Notes under the pieces: generated by a model
Database searches by the model: none
The model's input: only the letters and a program-made list of their open reading frames with translations
Told to the model about the DNA's origin: nothing
Position numbers and translations under genes: made by a program
Part shown: positions 27,010-35,467 of the stretch, piece after piece
How the letters are laid out: every line of letters begins with the position of its first letter
Position numbering within the stretch: position 1 is the stretch's first letter
From: Virgibacillus profundi
Lineage (GTDB): Bacteria > Bacillota > Bacilli > Bacillales > Amphibacillaceae
Assembly: GCF_002287375.1 (NCBI RefSeq)
Contig: NZ_NPOA01000001.1
Span: 558,001 to 622,000 of the forward strand
Length of the DNA stretch: 64,000 bases
Reading direction: 5' to 3'

Positions 27010-27188
27010 AATAAAATTAGTGGTTTCCGACTATTGAAGGGAATACCCTCCACCAGCTAATAATCAAATATATTTTTCACAAGTGAAAAGAGTCTTAAGG
27101 TTTACTTGGCATTCACTATAGTTTCATACAAATACCAAATTTTCATTAAGTAAAGTTAGCTTAGTTAGAATAAACTGTATTTGATTTA

Positions 27189-27347
27189 TTAACTAATCTC
27201 TGGTGGTGGATCTCCTTGCCCAGGATCTTTAGGCGGCTTAGTAAAATCAAAATCAAATATGTTATCAAAGCCAAAATAACGATCACCACCCATTGTCTCT
27301 CTAATATCCAATACTTCCAATTTTGGTTCTTCCCATACCTTCTTCAT
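27189..27347 (-). CDS. Lasso peptide precursor (52 aa)
   Basis: The ATG at 27345-27347 has a near-perfect ribosome site (AAGGAGGTGAT) and lies inside the last 47 bases of the cyclase gene in another frame. The leader MKKVWEEPKLEVLDIRETM has the WxxPxLxxLD pattern bound by RRE proteins and a threonine at -2. The predicted core starts GGDRYFGFD, giving a Gly1-Asp9 macrolactam ring of nine residues as in paeninodin. The tail begins NIFDFDFTKPP, is Asp/Pro-rich and ends PPPEIS. At 33 residues the core is longer than most known lasso peptides. The C-terminal Ser is the predicted kinase target. Ring position is inferred, not demonstrated. Confidence 0.9.
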   Translation of the reverse strand: MKKVWEEPKLEVLDIRETMGGDRYFGFDNIFDFDFTKPPKDPGQGDPPPEIS

Positions 27348-29283
27348 ATTTATCACCTCCTTCAAATGTTTGTAAGAACCGATAGACAATAATACTTCGC
27401 ATCAGACCCCTTAGCTGTGGATTAAGAGCCATGTCTCCTTTTCGATCTTCCAATACCTTAGAAAGGGCATCGCTTATCGATTCCTTATTTAAATATTGAG
27501 TCACATCCTTATTTTTTAATAGCTCTTGTGTCTCCTTGATTAATTCCAGCCAATTAGATGACATACGATGAACCCAATCCATTCCTTGAACACCTTTGTA
27601 TATCTGATTTAATCGCACTTTATCCGGTAAATAGCCTTCAGTTGCTTTTCTTATGAGAGCCCGGTCCATCCCGTTATTTATAAATTGTTCTAAAGGTACT
27701 GACTTACAATAATTAACGACACGGATATCATTTGTTGGATCTCGCAATAATAATCCATATTGCAAAGAAAGCTTTGTGAAAGTTGTTCCGCTTGTATTCC
27801 AAATAAATCCATTATCAATCAAGTAATTTTTTTGACCATGAATGGTCCGCTTCGTAAATCCATTTGCTTCAATTCCGTAATTTTGTAGCTTTTCAAATAC
27901 ATTCATTTTAGCAGCGAAATCAGGATTTATAAGCATTGGAAATTGATAGTTTTCTTCTTTAAACAGGCGTGGAAATGCCCTTTTACTTATAGGATCAAGT
28001 AGATTTTTTCTTCCTACTCCAATATTTCTGCTATAACTTTTCAGTTCTTGAGCAAAGCGAATCCATCTCATACTCTTTAATAAATGGGCATAATAATCAT
28101 ATGCTGGTCCCCAGGATATCGTAAAATTACCTCTAGCCCCACTTAATAATATTCCTATACCTTCTTTACTAGCTTCTTCAAAAATACCCTTTATCCAGAA
28201 TGAATTTTCAAATGCCTTATATGGAGTTTCAATAATATCCAACCAATCATCAATATCTGTGTATGAATTTTTATCATCTAAACTTAAATAATGTTCTTCT
28301 ATACTCCCAACATAATCAACAGTTGCGCGAATAAAGGGACGTTCGTCTGGAAAGTAGTGGTCGGATGTATAATCTTCAAAATCTTTCACAGGAATAGAGC
28401 TATAGGTATGTAACTTTTTATTTTGTTTTTGTAAGGTTTTTACTGCAAAGCTTACAACCGACCCTGAGTCAAGACCACCGCTCAATTGTGAACCAACGTC
28501 TTTAAATGTACGTAAACTTGAGTCAACTGCTTTCTGGAAAATATCACGGAAAGCCTCAATATATTCTTCATCTTTTTTAAATCTAATTTTTTCGTTCAGT
28601 GATAGTACTTGGTATTTAGAAAGCTTAATCTTGCCATTTATGACAGAAATCGTATGGGAAGGCGGGAGTTGTTGGATATCCCTAATGGCCGTTTTTGTTA
28701 CATCTACTGCATCAATCATGTTTGGAATTGCCAAATACTCAGCCAGCCATTCTTCATTTAGTTGTTTTTTTATATAAGGCAACTGCAGGAGCGGCTCTAT
28801 AACTGTGCAAAATGCAAACCTCTGATCACTACTGTTATAATAAAGAGATCTCGTCCCCGAAAAATCCCTCGCCCCAAACAGCTTTTGCTTTCTTTCATCC
28901 CAAATCATAAAAGCAAAATCACCTATCAAATGGTTAGGAACTCCATCTTCCCATTTTGAGTAAGAAAGGAGGATCAATTGACTATCAGGCATTCCTTTTC
29001 TTTCTTCATGATGAATCCCCAATTTATCAAATAATTCATCACGATTATCAATCATCGCGTCTGATGTAATTGCCAGTTGTCTTTCATAATCATAAAAGGG
29101 CAGTTGTTCCCCGACCGATTCCGGTGTAATCCACTGTGAATGGCATCCCAGAAAAATATTTTTCTGTTGCCATATCTGAATATCATCAGAAGGATACTTT
29201 TGTAAAACCTTCATCATTTCAATCCCTTGATCAATTGATACAGGTTCATTATTTGCATGATGAATACCAGTAATAGCGCTCAT
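27301..29283 (-). CDS. Lasso peptide macrolactam synthetase (asparagine synthetase-like C protein)
   Basis: 660 residues, first gene of the lasso operon, with TTAGGAGG before the ATG. N-terminal glutaminase-like domain in which the catalytic Cys2 of asparagine synthetase is replaced (MSAITGI instead of MCGIxGI). The synthetase domain has the PPi loop SQLSGGLDSGS (268-273). Lasso C proteins adenylate the Asp/Glu side chain and close the ring onto residue 1 without using glutamine, matching these changes. The final codons contain the ribosome site and start of the precursor gene. Confidence 0.92.
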   Translation of the reverse strand: MSAITGIHHANNEPVSIDQGIEMMKVLQKYPSDDIQIWQQKNIFLGCHSQWITPESVGEQLPFYDYERQLAITSDAMIDNRDELFDKLGIHHEERKGMPDSQLILLSYSKWEDGVPNHLIGDFAFMIWDERKQKLFGARDFSGTRSLYYNSSDQRFAFCTVIEPLLQLPYIKKQLNEEWLAEYLAIPNMIDAVDVTKTAIRDIQQLPPSHTISVINGKIKLSKYQVLSLNEKIRFKKDEEYIEAFRDIFQKAVDSSLRTFKDVGSQLSGGLDSGSVVSFAVKTLQKQNKKLHTYSSIPVKDFEDYTSDHYFPDERPFIRATVDYVGSIEEHYLSLDDKNSYTDIDDWLDIIETPYKAFENSFWIKGIFEEASKEGIGILLSGARGNFTISWGPAYDYYAHLLKSMRWIRFAQELKSYSRNIGVGRKNLLDPISKRAFPRLFKEENYQFPMLINPDFAAKMNVFEKLQNYGIEANGFTKRTIHGQKNYLIDNGFIWNTSGTTFTKLSLQYGLLLRDPTNDIRVVNYCKSVPLEQFINNGMDRALIRKATEGYLPDKVRLNQIYKGVQGMDWVHRMSSNWLELIKETQELLKNKDVTQYLNKESISDALSKVLEDRKGDMALNPQLRGLMRSIIVYRFLQTFEGGDKYEEGMGRTKIGSIGY

Positions 29284-29328
29284 AATTTCCTCCTAATGAT
29301 GATATTTAGTATGTATTTTAAACTGCAT

Positions 29329-29354
29329 CCAATGTTCACTATAAAGAACATTGG
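29329..29354 (-). promoter_or_regulatory. Perfect 9-bp dyad in the lasso operon leader
   Basis: CCAATGTTC (29329-29337) and GAACATTGG (29346-29354) form a perfect inverted repeat with an 8-base spacer, 46 bases before the cyclase start. It could be an operator or a leader hairpin. Part of it (TATAAAGAACATT and the following A-rich run) recurs upstream of the oxidoreductase gene at about 31569. A further TTCTTTATAAAGAA palindrome lies near 29413. The remaining 248-base gap holds no gene. Confidence 0.5.
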
Positions 29355-29531
29355 AATCAAAAAAATATATGTTGTACTCAATAAAGTCATCCGCAAACGT
29401 CTTCGTTCTTTATAAAGAATAACCTAATACTAAATTACCATCATTTAACCATAGTGTCAATCACTAAAATAATTATTTTCCGATAAAATAAAACTATATT
29501 TATAATTGACCGCTACTTAATTTTTTAAACT

Positions 29532-30233
29532 TTATTCCAAGATATTAGCTATTTCCTTATTGGGGTAATCAGACTCTCTAATCTCTGTTATAACCTTGTC
29601 AACATCATATTCAACCCTAACAATCGAAGTATTAAAACTGTTTTCGTTAATATTCAAAATCACATATGATGCTTTTTTCACCCCATCAAAAGGTAATCCC
29701 ACACTCCCCGTATTCACAACACATTTTCCATCAATATACCTTATATAAGGCTTGTGAATATGTGCATAAATATAAATATCAGCGTTTGTACCCATTAATT
29801 TTTCACTAAGAACTTCATCACTTTCAAAAGGCTGCACCATTTCAAACAAACTATTAGGAGTGGCATGAAATGCATGGATTTTAACATCTCCATATTCTAA
29901 ATTCAGTTCTTCAGGGAGATTTTTAAGATATTCTATTTCTTCTTCACTTAATTTTGAATAGGTCCAGTCACGTTCTTTGTTCATCATTGATAATGCTTGT
30001 TCTGGAACCTCTCCCTGTCGTACACCACGCACTACCCATTCATCTGCATTGCCTTTTATAACATCCGCATTTAACGACCTTACCATTTCGAGTGAACATT
30101 TAGGATCCAGTCCCTTGTAACATAAATCTCCTAAGACAAAAGTTTTTTGGATGTCTCTTTGTTTAATATCCTCTAATACTGCTTCCAGCGCAGTAGCATT
30201 GCCATGAATATCTGAAATAAAAGTTATTCTCAT
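29532..30233 (-). CDS. Calcineurin-type metallophosphoesterase (MJ0936/YfcE-like)
   Basis: 233 residues from the ATG at 30233, preceded by AGGTGATTAAT; the GTG nine bases earlier overlaps that site. Soluble phosphoesterase with ITFISDIHGN at the start, VLGDLCYKG, VIKGNADEW, HAFHATPN and YAHIHKPYI, then NTGSVGLPFDG. The family includes phosphodiesterases of unknown natural substrate. It is separated from the lasso operon by 248 bases and from the polysaccharide genes by a terminator, so it is probably its own unit. Confidence 0.8.
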   Translation of the reverse strand: MRITFISDIHGNATALEAVLEDIKQRDIQKTFVLGDLCYKGLDPKCSLEMVRSLNADVIKGNADEWVVRGVRQGEVPEQALSMMNKERDWTYSKLSEEEIEYLKNLPEELNLEYGDVKIHAFHATPNSLFEMVQPFESDEVLSEKLMGTNADIYIYAHIHKPYIRYIDGKCVVNTGSVGLPFDGVKKASYVILNINENSFNTSIVRVEYDVDKVITEIRESDYPNKEIANILE

Positions 30234-30317
30234 ATTAATCACCTGTCCTTATTTGTAATAAGCATATTTATTATTTCTTACCCTATTTAATCGATGGTAT
30301 AACTATATGTACAAAAA

Positions 30318-30357
30318 TTGAAAAGGGATAGTTGGCGCTTTCTTGATTAACTATCCC
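30318..30357 (-). terminator. Terminator closing the polysaccharide supercluster
   Basis: On the minus strand GGGATAGTT (30349-30357) pairs with AACTATCCC (30325-30333) and is followed by TTTTCAATTTTTG. It lies 27 bases past the last gene of the leftward cluster. Confidence 0.8.
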
Positions 30358-30383
30358 AATAAAAATTGAATGGAGTCATCATA

Positions 30384-31538
30384 TTATATATTTATCGGCG
30401 CTCTTCCAGCAATCTCAAGCCACGCCGTCAATGCCAGACTTTCAGGTAACTCAACATCATCAAAGGTGATCATTTCCTCTTCTGCCACTTCCCTTTTCAT
30501 AACTGCATTTACTAGTATACCAATTGGAACATGGTCCTTATTTGTAGTCATCTCAACCGCTTCTCCTCTTACTTGAAAACTGCCAATCCCTTTTTCAATT
30601 TCCTCGCCAGGTTGAAGTTTCCTTTTTGCAATAGCTGCCACACTCACTCTGGGGTTTTCACCATTGTTTAATAAAACACCGCCACCACTTATAACCCTCT
30701 TAATCGTTTTTACAACTTCTAAATGGCAGAGGTGGTAGTTTTGAAGAATCGTATAATAAGGGCCTTCTCCCATCTTAAAATATCTAAGTGCATCCTTTTG
30801 ACGGCTATCATGCTCTGCAGTTATGAAGACACCCGGGGGAGCTTTTGGTGCCAGCACAAATTCACTAATAGGATAACCCAAACGTTTTGCTTCTTCAGCT
30901 AATTCTTCTCCGGTTTTGTTCAGATCATCTGAGCTAGGAGCTAGTAGTCCATCAACAGCAATCCCGGCACCAAGTCCATTTGCAACCAGTGCCTGTTCCA
31001 CCTGAACTTTTGTCCCGTCTGTAAAGGAAGTTGTCATGTCAATACGTACACCATTTTTTTTGGAAAAGTATTTCATATCTTCAATGTTCGGGTCCAGCTT
31101 AAGAAATCCTTTAATGTTTCCATATACTAACGGCTTGAAACCCATCTGGATCACATTCTCATGTAATGAAGCTAGACATCCTGGCTGATCTCCCTCTGCT
31201 TCTGTAATAAAGCCTCTTTTGGCAAAATAAGAACCTGTTGTTACCTGCAGCTCAGCATTCATCGTTATAACAGGTATGGATGCCTTGATGGCCTTATCAA
31301 TTACTTCCGTACCATAAATAACATCTCCACTGCATTCTATAATTAAGTCACAGCTCTCAATAAATGCGTCAACAGAATTTGTAAGTGTTTCGGAGAATGG
31401 GTAGTCATTCATTGTATTGATATTACGACGGGTCAGAACCTTTGATAGTTTCAATTCAGCTTGTTTCTCAACCTCAATTGCTATCCCCTTACCAATTAAA
31501 CCCGTACCCGCAATACCAACTCTCGTAATATTATGCAT
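30384..31538 (-). CDS. NAD(P)-dependent oxidoreductase with C-terminal SAF domain
   Basis: 384 residues. N-terminal Rossmann domain of the homoserine dehydrogenase type (VGIAGTGLIGKGIA) with IIECSGDVIYG, then a central DRL-like region (EAEGDQPGCLASL) and a C-terminal SAF domain (VSVAAIAKRKLQPGEEI). Proteins of this make-up are found in surface-polysaccharide and sialic-acid-like gene sets and are thought to act on sugar-derived acids. The reaction is not established. TAGGAGG precedes the ATG. It is the last gene of the leftward supercluster, after an SDR protein and an LhgO-like oxidase, and may work with them on one unusual sugar. Confidence 0.7.
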   Translation of the reverse strand: MHNITRVGIAGTGLIGKGIAIEVEKQAELKLSKVLTRRNINTMNDYPFSETLTNSVDAFIESCDLIIECSGDVIYGTEVIDKAIKASIPVITMNAELQVTTGSYFAKRGFITEAEGDQPGCLASLHENVIQMGFKPLVYGNIKGFLKLDPNIEDMKYFSKKNGVRIDMTTSFTDGTKVQVEQALVANGLGAGIAVDGLLAPSSDDLNKTGEELAEEAKRLGYPISEFVLAPKAPPGVFITAEHDSRQKDALRYFKMGEGPYYTILQNYHLCHLEVVKTIKRVISGGGVLLNNGENPRVSVAAIAKRKLQPGEEIEKGIGSFQVRGEAVEMTTNKDHVPIGILVNAVMKREVAEEEMITFDDVELPESLALTAWLEIAGRAPINI

Positions 31539-31595
31539 TTCATTTTCCTCCTAAATAGATTGATTCTATATAAAGAACATTTGGATTAAAAAATT

Positions 31596-32639
31596 TTAAT
31601 TTATTTGTATTTCACTCTTCTCCAGTTCTAAAATTCCACCATACTTATCAACCTGGTTAATTATGCTCTGCCATTTAATTAATTCCTTATACCAATCTAA
31701 TGTTATCGTTTGTTCCGTTTTTTGAAGACTTCCTTTTTCCAGCCTTTGGTATATTTGAAGCGCACCATCAGCCGCCGTGTATTTAGCCTTCCAATTCAGA
31801 GCAGTTTCGATCTTTTTAAAATTGACGCGATAGGAACGATGATCCGGATCTCCATACCATTCAATTTTTACATCGATTGGCAGTGCAGCTGCAATTTCTT
31901 CAGCAAGTGGGCCCAGTTGATAATTATTTCGATTGGAGCCTATATTGAAAATCTCACCATTAATACTATTCGCTTCAGCTTCAAGCAACAGGCACATCAC
32001 ATCCGTTGTATCTTCCACATGTATCATCGGCCTCCATTGTGAACCATCTCTCATTAGAGGAATCACGCCATTTTCCCATGCACCATAAGTCATTCCATTT
32101 ACTGCTAAATCAAATCTCATTCTTGGCGAATATCCATAAACAGTTGCTTGCCTCATCACAGTTACAGTAAAATTATCATCAGCTAATGGAAGCACTCCTT
32201 GTTCTGCTTTTTCATTCGCTTTAGCATAGACTGTTAATGGATTTGTTTCTGAATTCTCATCTGCAATTGCATCCTGAAATCCATAAATGCTGCAGGAAGA
32301 TGGTAAAATATATCGTTTCACGCCCATCAATTTTGCAAGCATTGCTGTATTCACCCTGGCCAGGTGATTCACTTCATACGTAACCTCTTTGAATTCTTCA
32401 CCACTAGGATCATTTGAAATAGCTACTAAATCAATAACTGCATCAACACCAGCAAATTGATCTGCTTCTAATCGGCGGCAATCCTCATGAATAATTGTTA
32501 AATTCGGATGTGGCTGTAATTTATCAACCCCAAAAAAGAAACGATCAACCGCACTAACGGTATATCCTTTTTCCAGTAATTTCGGTACTAAAACACTACC
32601 AATATATCCACCCGCACCTGTTACCAGTATAGTCTTCAT
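31596..32639 (-). CDS. NAD-dependent epimerase/dehydratase (SDR) family protein
   Basis: 347 residues of the extended SDR type. NAD-binding GAGGYIG near the N-terminus and active-site region LPSSCSIYG (112-120) are clear. The usual YxxxK is Y138-A-K-A-N142 (VYAKANEKAE): the lysine position is Asn. Substrate-domain features include NPLT, MRQATVYGYSPRMRFD and MIHVEDTTDVM. The replaced lysine suggests altered or reduced redox activity, or that a neighbouring lysine (K140 or K144) serves. It probably acts on a nucleotide sugar together with its neighbours; the sugar is unknown. Confidence 0.75.
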   Translation of the reverse strand: MKTILVTGAGGYIGSVLVPKLLEKGYTVSAVDRFFFGVDKLQPHPNLTIIHEDCRRLEADQFAGVDAVIDLVAISNDPSGEEFKEVTYEVNHLARVNTAMLAKLMGVKRYILPSSCSIYGFQDAIADENSETNPLTVYAKANEKAEQGVLPLADDNFTVTVMRQATVYGYSPRMRFDLAVNGMTYGAWENGVIPLMRDGSQWRPMIHVEDTTDVMCLLLEAEANSINGEIFNIGSNRNNYQLGPLAEEIAAALPIDVKIEWYGDPDHRSYRVNFKKIETALNWKAKYTAADGALQIYQRLEKGSLQKTEQTITLDWYKELIKWQSIINQVDKYGGILELEKSEIQIN

Positions 32640-32649
32640 CTTTTGCCCC

Positions 32650-33882
32650 CTATGAAATGTTTTCTTTTATTTCCCTTAATTTTTTACCCTGTTTCTCTTG
32701 GATTTTATCCACTACATATCTCGAAAAAGGGAAAGCACATGTAAAACCTGGAGAAACTGCATTTAAAATGTGAAAAGAATGGTTATCTCCTTCATCAACA
32801 AAATCCTGTACAAGCTCTAATGTTTCCTTGTTTAACAATTGAGCACGGATTCCTGGTTTCATGAATTGGCCAAATCCATTTTTATCTATATTTTTAACCA
32901 TAGCTAAAGATAGTTTAATAAAATTTGATTTCTTATATTTCTTCATTTCTTCAAATGCTAGTGAACGGAAATTAAAGGAGTTTTTCATAAACAATTTCGC
33001 CTCATAGAGTAAAATGCTGAAAAACTCATTTAACTTGAAGTTTTTCAATCCGCTGTAGTTTTCCCTCCAGAAAGCAGGAATGGCGGTAGGTCCAATTTTA
33101 ATAGATTCATCCACTGTCTTCGTAAAATGAACGCCTAAAAAGGGATTTTTCAAATTAGGTACCGGATAAATATTTGTCGTGACATCAGATTTATTTTTGG
33201 CATACTTCAGGTAGATTCCTTTAAAGGGGATGATTGTATATTTATCTCCAAAATCAAAATCCCTTGCAACTTTATCTGCATATAACCCTGCTGCATTTAT
33301 AAAATAGTTACATGTGAATATTCCGTTATTTGTGAGGATTTCATTCTGTGATCTCCCCTTATACTGGGTATTACATATAAGATCCACACCTTTGCTTAAT
33401 ACTTCGGCCTTAATGGTTTGACATACCTCTACCGGATTAACAGATGCAGTGGTTGGAGAATAAAGAGCCTTTTTAAAAGTCTTTACATTAGGATCAATCA
33501 AATGTACCTCTGGCTCATTAATCCAATGGAGTTCAACACCATTTTTTTCTGCCCTCTTTTTCAACTCATTTAACCCCTCTAACTCTGTCTCATCTGTTGC
33601 TACAACAAGCTTCCCACACTTATTGATCTTCAAGCCGTTTTCATCACAGTAACTCGTCATTTCCTGATTGCCTTCCCTTGTAAACCTAGCTTTTAAACTA
33701 TTAGCCGTATAGTAGAATCCAGCATGCAGAACACCGCTGTTTCTTCCGCTTGAGTGGTGAGCAACATCGGATTCTTTTTCCAAAATACAGATCGAGGCTT
33801 TCGGGAATCTATTTATAAGCTCCCTTGCGATGGACAAGCCAATTATTCCACCACCCACAATCAGGTAGTCATAGGACTTCAT
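32650..33882 (-). CDS. LhgO-like FAD-dependent oxidase
   Basis: 410 residues from the ATG at 33882, supported by GAGG nine bases upstream; the ATG nine bases earlier is directly attached to that site. DAO-type flavoprotein: FAD-binding YLIVGGGIIGLSIA, SSGRNSGVLHAGFYY, NAAGLYADKVA and a C-terminal VSPGFTCAFPF. L-2-hydroxyglutarate oxidase (LhgO) is the closest named family. In a polysaccharide cluster the substrate may instead be a hydroxy-acid-like sugar derivative; that is inference. It overlaps the end of rfbC by 14 bases. Confidence 0.8.
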   Translation of the reverse strand: MKSYDYLIVGGGIIGLSIARELINRFPKASICILEKESDVAHHSSGRNSGVLHAGFYYTANSLKARFTREGNQEMTSYCDENGLKINKCGKLVVATDETELEGLNELKKRAEKNGVELHWINEPEVHLIDPNVKTFKKALYSPTTASVNPVEVCQTIKAEVLSKGVDLICNTQYKGRSQNEILTNNGIFTCNYFINAAGLYADKVARDFDFGDKYTIIPFKGIYLKYAKNKSDVTTNIYPVPNLKNPFLGVHFTKTVDESIKIGPTAIPAFWRENYSGLKNFKLNEFFSILLYEAKLFMKNSFNFRSLAFEEMKKYKKSNFIKLSLAMVKNIDKNGFGQFMKPGIRAQLLNKETLELVQDFVDEGDNHSFHILNAVSPGFTCAFPFSRYVVDKIQEKQGKKLREIKENIS

Positions 33883-34453
33883 GACCAACATCCTCTTTAG
33901 CTGGATACTGAAAATTAATTTCGGCTTTATTTAACAATGGTTGTTTTGCATCTTTTTCAGATAAAATTGGGTTGCAAGCTGGCCAGTTAATTGCGAGTGC
34001 CGGGTCATTCCACAATATCCCTTTATCGTTCTCTGCCGAATAATACGCATCAACCTTATACTGAACATGTGTATCTTTGGTTAATGTACAAAAACCATGG
34101 GCAAAGCCTTTAGGAACTAGAAACATACGATGGTTTTCCTGACTTAACGTAACACCAACCCAGTTGCCAAATGTCGGTGAATCTTTACGAATATCCACTG
34201 CCACGTCGTAGATTGCTCCGGTAATAACTCTAACCAGCTTCGTTTGCGCTTTCGGATTCAGCTGATAATGAAGACCGCGAATAACATCCTTATCAACTGA
34301 GAGCGAATGATTATCCTGGAGAAAATCAAATTCCAACCCAAGTTCTGCAAACTTTTGGTGGTTAAAACTTTCCATGAAAAAACCACGATGATCTTTAAAA
34401 ACCTTTGGCTCAATGATTTTTATGTCTTCAAGCTTTGTATCTATTATTTTCAT
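33869..34453 (-). CDS. rfbC: dTDP-4-dehydrorhamnose 3,5-epimerase (RmlC family)
   Basis: 194 residues. Cupin-fold epimerase with DHRGFFMESF, QDNHSLSVDKDVIRGLHYQ (the catalytic His region), RVITGAIYDVAVD, PKGFAHGF and a C-terminal NDPALAINWP. Acts on dTDP-4-keto-6-deoxyglucose. GGGAGG precedes the ATG. It follows rfbA, but the dehydratase (rfbB) and reductase (rfbD) are not in the window. They may lie elsewhere, or the neighbours may divert the intermediate to another sugar. Confidence 0.93.
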   Translation of the reverse strand: MKIIDTKLEDIKIIEPKVFKDHRGFFMESFNHQKFAELGLEFDFLQDNHSLSVDKDVIRGLHYQLNPKAQTKLVRVITGAIYDVAVDIRKDSPTFGNWVGVTLSQENHRMFLVPKGFAHGFCTLTKDTHVQYKVDAYYSAENDKGILWNDPALAINWPACNPILSEKDAKQPLLNKAEINFQYPAKEDVGHEVL

Positions 34454-34493
34454 TTTTTTCCTCCCATTTGATAAGTTTAAAGCAGCTAATCTG

Positions 34494-35399
34494 TCAATTT
34501 ACCAATCGTAATGTTTCCCGACCTTTACCTCTGTTCATCTCTACAACTCGAAGTAAATATTTCCCATAAGCACTCTTTTTCAATGGTTCTGCTAGTTTTA
34601 ATAATTGGGATTCTGAAATATATCCTTTGCTATATGAGATTTCTTCTAAACATGCAACTTTTAGAAGGGTTCGCTTTTCCATTATTTCAATAAATTGCGA
34701 TGCCTCAAGCAATGATTCATGTGTGCCCGTATCTAGCCATGCAAATCCACGTCCAAACAATTCGACTTTTAATTGATCTCGTACAACGTATTCTTTAAGG
34801 ATATCGGTGATTTCCAGTTCACCTCTATCAGATGGCTCTACGTTTTTAGCAATATCAACGACCTGATTATCAAAGAAATATAAACCGGTAATGGCAAAAT
34901 TAGATTTAGGTATTTCCGGTTTTTCTTCTATAGACAGAACCTTATGATTGTTATCAAATTCAACAACACCAAATCTTTGTGGGTCATCGACATTGTATCC
35001 AAAGATAGTCGCCCCATTTAATTGCCGTTTCACTCTCTCAAGGTGAGAAATGAAGTCATGCCCATAGAAAATGTTATCACCTAAAATTAACGAAATATCG
35101 TCCTTGCCAATAAAGTCTTCGCCAATGATAAATGCTTCAGCCAGCCCATTAGGATTTTCCTGAATGGTATAGGATAAATTAATTCCCAACTCCGAACCGT
35201 CTCCTAATAACTGTTCGAAACGTGGTGTATCCTCTGGCGTTGAAATGATAAGGATATCCTTAATACCTGCTAACATTAATACTGAAATCGGGTAATAAAT
35301 CATAGGTTTGTCGTAAACTGGAAGTAATTGTTTTGAAATGGACTTTGTTAATGGATATAGCCGTGTCCCATTTCCGCCTGCAAGTATGATTCCTTTCAT
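34494..35399 (-). CDS. rfbA: Glucose-1-phosphate thymidylyltransferase (RmlA)
   Basis: 301 residues. Makes dTDP-glucose from dTTP and glucose-1-phosphate. Signature [13 protein letters not shown] at the N-terminus, [32 protein letters not shown], and [22 protein letters not shown] precedes the ATG. A terminator-like hairpin stands immediately upstream (35432-35462), so this gene may rely on read-through or on a promoter not recognised here. Confidence 0.95.
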   Translation of the reverse strand: MKGIILAGGNGTRLYPLTKSISKQLLPVYDKPMIYYPISVLMLAGIKDILIISTPEDTPRFEQLLGDGSELGINLSYTIQENPNGLAEAFIIGEDFIGKDDISLILGDNIFYGHDFISHLERVKRQLNGATIFGYNVDDPQRFGVVEFDNNHKVLSIEEKPEIPKSNFAITGLYFFDNQVVDIAKNVEPSDRGELEITDILKEYVVRDQLKVELFGRGFAWLDTGTHESLLEASQFIEIMEKRTLLKVACLEEISYSKGYISESQLLKLAEPLKKSAYGKYLLRVVEMNRGKGRETLRLVN

Positions 35400-35431
35400 G
35401 GTAACCCTCCTCGTAAAATTATAAAATGCAT

Positions 35432-35462
35432 AAAAAAAACACCTCTAGTTAAAGTTGAGATG
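35432..35462 (-). terminator. Terminator-like hairpin between the APH-fold kinase gene and rfbA
   Basis: On the minus strand CATCTC (35457-35462) pairs with GAGGTG (35440-35445), one G-U pair, and is followed by eight T. It begins six bases after the kinase stop codon. It would split the supercluster transcript into two parts unless read through. Confidence 0.6.
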
Positions 35463-35467
35463 CTGCT

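Noticed and set aside
27348-27389. Longer precursor frame starting at 27389
   Set aside because: The upstream ATG has no ribosome site; the ATG at 27347 has a near-perfect one and gives a standard leader length.
35413-35430. TATAAT just upstream of rfbA as a promoter
   Set aside because: A start from it would fall inside the ribosome site and there is no -35; more likely chance in A/T-rich DNA.
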